A stretch of DNA of 64,000 nt from Henckelia pumila (lineage: Eukaryota > Streptophyta > Magnoliopsida > Lamiales > Gesneriaceae): contig NC_133121.1 of the NCBI RefSeq assembly GCF_033568475.1, positions 195,062,664 through 195,126,663 on the forward strand, read 5' to 3'. The first letter of the stretch is position 1, and every line of letters starts with the position of its first letter. The notes under the pieces were generated by a model. It was not told the DNA's origin. It saw only the letters and a program-made list of their open reading frames with translations, and made no database searches. Made by a program: the position numbers and the translations under genes. This document shows, piece after piece, positions 57,358 to 64,000 of the stretch.

Positions 57358-57478
57358 GGGGTGCAACACAAGGACTTCCCAGGGGGGGTAAACCATCCTA
57401 GTACTGCTCTCGCCCATGCATGCTTAACTTTGAATTTTTGATGGGATCCAGCGCATTAGTTCTGGTATGATCGACCCA
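57358..57478 (-). rRNA. 5S rRNA copy 1 (degenerate)
   Basis: Recognisable over its full length, but altered at the 5' end (GGGTCGATCATACC, one base short), in the A-box area and in the C-box. Probably a pseudogene. Confidence 0.9.
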
Positions 57479-57880
57479 ACAGTGAATGAATTATTTATTG
57501 TTTTGTCTCTCGAATTGCGGATCGGAGGAACAGGCGCTCCACTTTCAAACGGACATAAATTTCGGCGGGTTGAGAGTTACGGGAGCTTCAGCCTGCTCAC
57601 GCGAAGCTCGTCTCGATACCTAAAATGCACATCTCGGTCAAAGAGACGAAGACACTCAAATTCCAACCCGGAGATGGATTTCGGGGTGTTTTTACCATAG
57701 GGAATGTTGGGTCCAACTGAAGCGGCCCACGTCACCCAGATCGCTTGTTCACGTTGTGTCATTCAATCTATTACATCTTTTATAACTGCAGATTGGAATG
57801 AAAGAGTCGGGAATAAGACAACAAGGAATCGAAAGAACAAGAATTACGAGTAAGTAAAAAAAAAAGAAATTAATGAAAAA

Positions 57881-57999
57881 GGGGTGCAACACGAGGACTT
57901 CCCAGGGGGTCAACCATCCTAGTACTGCTCTCGCCCAAGCACGCTTAACTTCAGAGTTCTGATGGGATCCGGTGCATTAGTGCTGGTATGATCGCACCC
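57881..57999 (-). rRNA. 5S rRNA copy 2
   Basis: 119 nt; starts GGGTGCGATCATACCAGCAC and ends GTTGCACCCC. Close to the plant consensus except T at position 87 (GGATGGTTGACC) and one change near position 48. Confidence 0.95.
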
Positions 58000-58400
58000 A
58001 ACAGTGAATGAATTCATTATTGTTTTGTCTCTCGAATTGTAGATCGGAGGAACAGGCGCTGCACTTTCAAATGGAAATAAATTTCTGCCTGCTGAGAGTT
58101 ACGAGAGCTTCATCCTGCTCACGCGAAGCTCGTCTGAATGCCTACATCGCGCATCTCGGTCAAAGAGACGGAGACGCTCAAATTCAAACCCGGAGATGGA
58201 ATTTCGGGGCGTTTTTCCCATAGGTCACGTTGGAACGCACCAAAGCGGCACGCATCACCCAGATTGCACGTTCATGTCGTGTCATTCAGTTTATTGCATC
58301 TTTTTTAACTGCGGATTGGACTGAAAGAGTCGGGAATAGGAAAACAAGTAATCGAAAGAACAAGATGTACGAGTAAGAAAAAAAAGAAATGAATGAAAAA

Positions 58401-58519
58401 GGGGTGCAACACGAGGACTTCTCTGGGGGTCAACCTTCCTCGTACTGTTCTCGCCCAAGCACGCTTAACTTCGGAGTTTTGATGGGATCCTGTGCATTAG
58501 TTCTGGTATGATCGCACCC
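58401..58519 (-). rRNA. 5S rRNA copy 3 (degenerate)
   Basis: Full length with T at position 87 and several further changes in the C-box and the 3' third. Confidence 0.92.
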
Positions 58520-58916
58520 AACAGTGAATGAATTCTTTATTGTTTTGTCTCTCAAATTGCCGATCGGAGAAACAGGCACTGCACTTTCAAACGGACATAA
58601 CTTTCGGTCGGCTAAGAGTTACGGGACCTTCAGCCTGCTCACGCGAAACTTGTCTCGATACCTACAGCGCGCATCTCGGTCAAAGAGATGAAGACGCTCA
58701 AATTCCAACCCGAAGATGGAATTTTGGGGCATTTTACCTTAGGGCACGTTGAGACCAACTGAAGCGGCCCGCGTCACCCATATCGCACATTCACGTCGTT
58801 TCTTAAACTCTATTACATCATTTCTAACTGCGGATTGGACTAAAAGAGTCGGGAATAGGACAGCGAGGAATAGAAAGAACAAGAAGTACGAGTAAGAAAA
58901 AAAAATTAATGGAAAA

Positions 58917-59035
58917 GGGGTGCAACACGAGGACTTCTCAGGGGGTCAACCATCCTAGTACTGCTCTCGCCCAAGCATGCTTAACTTCGTAATTCTGATG
59001 GGATCCGGTGCATTAGTGCTGGTATGATCGCACCC
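58917..59035 (-). rRNA. 5S rRNA copy 4
   Basis: Full length with T at position 87 and changes near positions 46-60. Confidence 0.93.
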
Positions 59036-59436
59036 AACAGTGAATGAATTCTTTATTGTTTTGTCTCTCGAATTGCGGATCGAAGGAACAGGCGCTGCAC
59101 TTTCAAACAGACATAACTTTCGGCCGGCTGAGAGTTACGGGAGCTTCAGCATGCTCACGAGAAGCTCGTCTCGACACCTGCAGCGCGCATCTAGGTCAAA
59201 GAGACGGAGACGCTCAAATTCCAATCCGGAGATGGAATTTTGGGGCGTTTTTACCTTAGGGCATTTTGGGACCCACCAAATCGGCCAGCGTCACCCAGAT
59301 CGCACGTTCACGTTGTGTCATTCAGTCTATTGCATCTTTTCTAACTGCGGATTGGTCTGAAAGAGTCGGGAATAGGACAGCGAGGAATTGAAAGAACAAG
59401 AAGTACGAGTAAGAAAAAAAAGAAATTAATGAAAAA

Positions 59437-59555
59437 AGGGTGCATCACGAGGACTTCCCAGGGGGTCACCCATCTTAGTACTGCTCTCGCCCAAGCACGC
59501 TTAATTTAGGAGTTTTGATAGGATCCGGTGCATTAGTGATGGTATGATCGCATCC
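59437..59555 (-). rRNA. 5S rRNA copy 5
   Basis: Full length with the ordinary G at position 87 (GATGGGTGACC). Changes at the 5' end, around positions 38-55, and in the 3' terminus. Confidence 0.92.
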
Positions 59556-59958
59556 AATAGTGAATGAATTATTTATTGTTTTGTCTCTCGAATTACGGAT
59601 CGGAGGAACAGGCGCTGCACTTTGAAATGGAAATAACTTTCGGCCGGCTGAGAGTTACGGGAGCTTCAGCCTGCTCACTAGAAGATCGTCTCGATACCTA
59701 CAATGCGCATCTCGGTCAAAGAGACGGAGACGCTCAAATTACAACCCGAAGATGGAATTTCGGGGCGTTTTTCCCATAGGGCACGTTGGGACGCACCAAA
59801 GTGGCATGCGTCACCCAGATCGCACGTTCACGTCGTGTCATTCAGTCTATTGCATCTTTTCTAACTGTGGATTGGACTGAAAGAGTCATGAATAGGACAA
59901 CGAGGAATCGAAAGAACAAGAAGTACGAGTAAGAAAAAAAAAAGAAAATAATGAAAAA

Positions 59959-60077
59959 TGGTTGCAACACGATGACTTCCTAAGGGTTCAACCATCCTAG
60001 TACTGTTCTCACCCAAGCACGCTTAACTTTGGAGTTTTGATGGGATCCGGTGCATTAGTGCTGGTATGATCGCACCC
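59959..60077 (-). rRNA. 5S rRNA copy 6 (degenerate)
   Basis: The 3' third is strongly changed (TTGAACCCTTAGGAAGTCAT), with T at 87. The terminal CCCC is lost, so it is probably a pseudogene. Confidence 0.9.
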
Positions 60078-60478
60078 AACAGTGAATGAATTATTTATTG
60101 TTTTGTCTCTCGAATTGCGGATCGGAGGAACAGGCGCTGCACTTTCAAACGGGCATACTTTCGGCTGGCTGAGAGTTACGGGAGCTTTAGCCTGCTCACG
60201 CGAAGCTTGTCTTGATACCTACAGTGGGCATCTCGGTCAAAGAGATGAAGACGCTCAAATTCCAACCCGAAGATGGAATTTCGGGGCGTTTTTACCGTAG
60301 GGCACGTTGGGACCAACTGAAGCGGCCTGCGTCACCCAGATCACATGTTCACGTCGTGTCATAAATTCTATTACATCTTTTTTAACTGCGGATTGGACTG
60401 AAAGAGTTGGGAATAGGACAGCGAGAAATCGAAAGAACAAGAAGTACGAGTAAGAAAAAAAAAGAAATTAATGAAAAA

Positions 60479-60597
60479 GGGGTGCAACACGAGGACTTCC
60501 CAGGGGGTCAACCATCCTAGTACTGCTCTCGCCCAAGCACGCTTAACTTCGGAGTTCTGATGGGATCCGGTGCATTAGTGTTGGTATGATCGCACCC
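60479..60597 (-). rRNA. 5S rRNA copy 7
   Basis: Among the best preserved; consensus-like except T at position 87 and one change near position 18. Confidence 0.95.
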
Positions 60598-60997
60598 AAC
60601 AGTGAATGAATTCTTTATTGTTTTGTCTCTCGAATTGCGAATCAAAGGAACAGGCGCTGCAGTTTCAAACGGACATAACTTTCGGTCGGCTGAGAGTTAT
60701 GGGAACTTCAGCCTGCTCACGCGAAGCTCGTCTCGATACCTGCAGCGTGTATCTCGGTCTAAGAGTTGGAGACTATCAAATTCCAACCCGGAGATGGACT
60801 TTCGGGGCGTTTGTCCCGCAGGGCACGTTGGGACCCACTGATGCTGCCCACGTCACCCAGATCGGACGATCACGTTGTGTCATTTAGTCTATTGCATCTT
60901 TTCTATCCGCGGATTGGACTGAAAGATTCGGAAATAGGACAGCGAGAAATCGAAAGAACAAGAAGTTCGAGTAAGAAAAAAAGAAATTAATTAAAAA

Positions 60998-61115
60998 AGG
61001 GTGCAACAGGAGGACTTCCCAGGGGGTCACCCATCCTAGTACTGCTCTCGCCCAAGCACGCTTAACTTCGGTGTTTTGATGGGATCCTGCTCATTATTGT
61101 TGGTATGATAACACC
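60998..61115 (-). rRNA. 5S rRNA copy 8 (degenerate 5' end)
   Basis: The 5' 30 nt are badly decayed (GGTGTTATCATACC, then AATAATGAGC), while the C-box and 3' half have the ordinary G at 87. Confidence 0.9.
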
Positions 61116-61518
61116 AAACAATGAATGAATTCTTTATTGTTTTGTCTCTCGAATTGCGCATCGGGGGAACAGGCGTTGCACTTTCAAACGGACATAACTT
61201 TCGGTTGGCTGAGATTTACTGGAGCTTCATCTTGCTCTCGTGAAGCTCGTCTCGATACCTATAGCGCACATCTCGGTCAAAGAGACGGAGACGCTCAAAT
61301 TCCAATCCGAAGATGGAATTTCGGGGCGTTTTTACCGTAGGGAACTTTGGAACCCACCAAAGCGGCCAGCGTCACCCAGATCGCACGTTCACATTGTGTC
61401 ATTCAGTCTATTGCATCTTTTATAACTGCGGATTGGACTGAAAGAGTCGGGAATAGGACAGCTCGAGGAATCGATAGAACAAGAAGTACGAGTAAGAAAA
61501 AAAGAAATTAATGAAAAA

Positions 61519-61636
61519 GGGGTGCAACACAAGGACTTCCAGGGGGTCACCCATCATAGTAGTGATCTCGCCCAAGCACGCTTAACTTTGGAATTCTGAT
61601 AGGATCCGATGCATTAGTGCTGGTATGATCGGACCC
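61519..61636 (-). rRNA. 5S rRNA copy 9
   Basis: 118 nt, one base short near position 98. Ordinary G at 87; changes around positions 64-80. Confidence 0.91.
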
Positions 61637-62037
61637 AATAGTGAATGAATTCTTTATTGTTTTGTCTCTCGAATTGCGGATCGGAGGAACAGGCGCTGAA
61701 CTTTCAAATGGACATAACTTTCGGCCGACTGAGAGTTATGGAAGATTCACCCTGCTCACATGAAGCTCGTCACAATATCTACAGCGCGCAACTTGGTCAA
61801 AGAGATGGAGACGCTCAAATTCCAATTCGGAGATGGAATTTCGGGGCGTTTTTACCGTAGGGCACTTTGGAACCCACCAAAGCGGCACACGTCACCCAGA
61901 TCGCACGTTCACGTCGTATCATTTAGTCTATTGCATCTTTTTTAACTGCGGATTGGACTAAAAGAGTCGGGAATATGACAGCGAGGAATCGAAAGAACAA
62001 GAAGTACGAGTAAGAAAAAAAAGAAATAAATGAAAAA

Positions 62038-62156
62038 AGGGTGCAACACGAGGACTTCCCAGGGGGTCAACCATCCTAGTACAGTTCTCGCCCAAGCACG
62101 CTTAACTTCGGAGTTTTGATGGGATCCGGTGCATTAGTGCTAGCATAATCGCACCC
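62038..62156 (-). rRNA. 5S rRNA copy 10
   Basis: T at position 87 and changes near positions 11-17 and 70. Confidence 0.92.
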
Positions 62157-62550
62157 AACAGTGAATGAATTATTTATTGTTTTGTCTATCGAATTGGAGA
62201 AACAGGCGCTACACTTTCAAACGGACATAACTTTTTATTGGCTGAGAGTTACGGGAGCTTCAACCTGCTCACGCGAAGCTCGTCTCGATACCTACAACGT
62301 TCATCTCGGTCTAAGAGACGAAGACGCTCAAATTCCAACCCGGAGATGGACTTTCGGGGCGTTTTTTCCATAGGGCACGTTGGTACCTACCAAAGCGGCC
62401 CGCGTCACCCATATCGCACGTTCACGCCGTGTCATCCAGTTTATTGCATCTTTTCTATCCGCAGATTGAACTGAAAGAGTCGGGAATAAGACAGCGGGAA
62501 ATCGGAAGAACAAGAAGTACGAGTAAGAAAAAAAAGAAATTAATGAAAAA

Positions 62551-62669
62551 GGGGTGCAACACGAGAACTTTCCAGGGGGTCACCCATCTTAGTACTGCTC
62601 TCACCCAAGCAAGTTTAACTTCGGAGTTCTGATGAGATCCGGTGCATTAGTACTGGTATGATCGCACCC
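62551..62669 (-). rRNA. 5S rRNA copy 11
   Basis: Ordinary G at 87; changes near positions 35, 54-58, 65 and 100-107. Last copy before the array breaks off in spacer at about 62896. Confidence 0.92.
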
Positions 62670-62896
62670 AACAATCAATGAATTCTTTAATGTTTTGTCT
62701 CTCGAATTGCGGATCGGAGGAACAGGCGCTGCACTTTCAAATGGACATAACTTTCGATCGGCTGAGAGTTATTGAAGCTTTAGTCTGCTCACGCGAAGTT
62801 CGTCTCGATACCTACAGCTCGCATCTCGGTCTAAGAGACGGAGACGCTCAAATTCCAACCCGGAGCTGGAATTTCGGGGCGTTTTTCCAGTAGGGT

Positions 62897-64000
62897 TATT
62901 GCTTTGATTTCACTTAATATGAGGACCTTGATTCTAATCATCTAATCGAACATAATCGTTCAATCAATAAATAAATGTTTGGGCGAGAACAAGTCAAGAA
63001 AAAAAAATTTAAAAAGCATGCACGGACCCCGTGCACCATCCGTGCCCGGATCCGTGCATTAACTTGTAGCCACAAGTAACAAGGCCACAAAAATACACGG
63101 ACCTTGTGCACCCTCCGTGCATGGGTCTGTGCGTATCATGCACGCAGAAATTCAAAATTGGAACACACAGACCCTTACCCGAAGGTAGCACGGGGTCCGT
63201 GCATATCAAACACAAAACATAGATCGGAGGCAGAGTACACCCGGACCCTTGCATGGGGTTCGTGCCCTGCTAAACCAACAAAAATAAAAAGCTGGACAGA
63301 TCAAATTTCCAAGCTATAACAACCTCAAAAAAATTTCTAAAACATACATCACAACCTCAATTCCACAAATACAATACATGATAGTTTTAGAGTTGTACAT
63401 TTATTCAAACTGATATAACATGCTTCGGTTCTAGGTTTCCAATACAAAATATATAACGAGTTCGAATTACAAATTCGATTTCTAAAACACCAAGTCCTCA
63501 CTATATCATCACATCTCATCTAGCCATGCGATCTCTGACTCAGTCCTGCCCCACCTGTCGCGAAGCACACATACAAAGACAAGACAACAGCCGGATAATC
63601 CGATGAGAATAATATTCCCAGTAAAAGAGACAGAACATGAAATATCAAACATATATCAAATCATGATATATATATATATAAAGATCATATAATTCAAGAA
63701 GAACTATAAATAATATGCATGCCTTTTTAAATTCGAGATTATCAAATCGGATAATCAAAAGGTTATTTGGTTCTTTGATTCAATGGTTGGGATCCCGATG
63801 ACAAAATACTACAACGATCGCACCGACTCTCCCATTCGAGGTGGACGATGTATATTTCAATCCTAGACTCAGGAGCAACTATAGAGAGTTGATCAAGCCA
63901 TTTGAGTAAAAATCGACAACCAATGCCACTCAATTATAATCCCCAAAACGTCTAATTCAAAATAAAGACGAATCATTTGGCTCAATATGAATGCATATGA
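62897..64000 (-). repeat. Tekay-like LTR (minus strand), running off the window
   Basis: A GTCCTGCCCCACCTGTCG block near 63545 and an AGCCGGATAATCCGATGAGA block near 63590 match the minus-strand LTR 49218-50948. A GATTCTAATCATCTAATC stretch near 62930 fits the diverged LTR end. The hairpin zone 63018-63270 sits where the other Tekay-like LTRs have theirs. Confidence 0.7.
63018..63270. repeat. Hairpin module of a second sequence type (four inverted repeats)
   Basis: TGCACGGA/TCCGTGCA (63019-63058), CACGGACC/GGTCTGTG (about 63095-63132), CACAGACCC/GGGTCCGTG (about 63164-63202) and CCGGACCC/GGGGTTCGTG (about 63236-63270). Inside the first, CGGACCCCGTGCACCATCCG also folds back. The core differs from the GCTCGATC type but the position in the LTR is the same. 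Confidence 0.75.

Larger units (their letters stand above)
56980..62896 (-). repeat. 5S rDNA tandem array, 11 genes, ~520-bp period
   Basis: Eleven 5S rRNA copies on the minus strand start every 513-523 bp, with ~400-bp spacers. The array begins and ends within spacer sequence. The spacers share a GATCGGAGGAACAGGCGCTG block and a CGGAGACGCTCAAATTCCAA block. Many differences between units are C/T or G/A at CpG. A T-run follows each gene on the minus strand (CCCCTTTTTC), as expected of a Pol III terminator. Copy-to-copy divergence is high for 5S rDNA, which suggests a minor or retired locus. Confidence 0.95.

Noticed and set aside
58008-62893. Repeated ~71-aa frames in the 5S spacers as a protein-coding gene family
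   Set aside because: Two frames are open in several units and the frame is tied to the tandem repeat; no domain is recognisable. Kept only as a question in the findings.

Overview
The window looks like a repeat-rich chromosome arm of a flowering plant, probably a dicot. The evidence is a spliced plant RBP47-type RNA-binding protein gene, a plant 5S rDNA tandem array, Ty1/copia and Ty3 (Athila and Tekay-like) retroelements, and an integrated Caulimoviridae genome. Species is not determinable from sequence alone. All assignments come from reading motifs, splice sites and repeat ends by eye; no database search was run.

Layout: 1-1617 is a copia gag/protease fossil. 2112-13898 is a Mutator-like DNA transposon with ~240-bp terminal inverted repeats and a 10-bp target duplication. 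It carries a captured host exon (RNase H1 N-terminal domain, 12343-12707) and was later split by a 9.2-kb Athila element (2269-11507, target duplication GCTTA) that landed inside its left inverted repeat. About 14870-22120 is a near-complete but broken Caulimoviridae genome, with virion-associated-like ORF, capsid with zinc knuckle, movement protein, protease/RT/RNase H, transactivator-like ORF and promoter. Its promoter points at the only clear host gene, RBP47 (22989-28798, six exons, 433 aa, one GC-AG intron). That gene's 3-kb first intron holds a 2.4-copy tandem repeat and a hAT MITE.

28800-35198 is AT-rich intergenic DNA with several well-delimited small DNA transposons: a MULE-type MITE, a hAT-type MITE, a Tourist-type MITE and a 1.75-kb foldback element. 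From 35199 to 56353 one copia fossil is split by a second Athila-type cluster (37162-55111). One LTR of that cluster is split by an 11.2-kb insert (43431-54658, target duplication AGACT), itself made of Tekay-like chromovirus LTRs in both orientations. 56980-62896 is an 11-copy, diverged 5S rDNA array on the minus strand, ~520-bp period. The window closes in another Tekay-like LTR.

The most unusual signal is a recurrent hairpin module. Groups of one to four short inverted repeats with a shared core (CGCTCGATC ... GATCGAGCG) sit inside LTRs of two different Ty3 lineages, with arms preserved while loops vary. In the LTR at 63 kb the same position is filled by hairpins of a different sequence (GCACGGACC ... 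GGTCCGTGC). I know of no name for this module.
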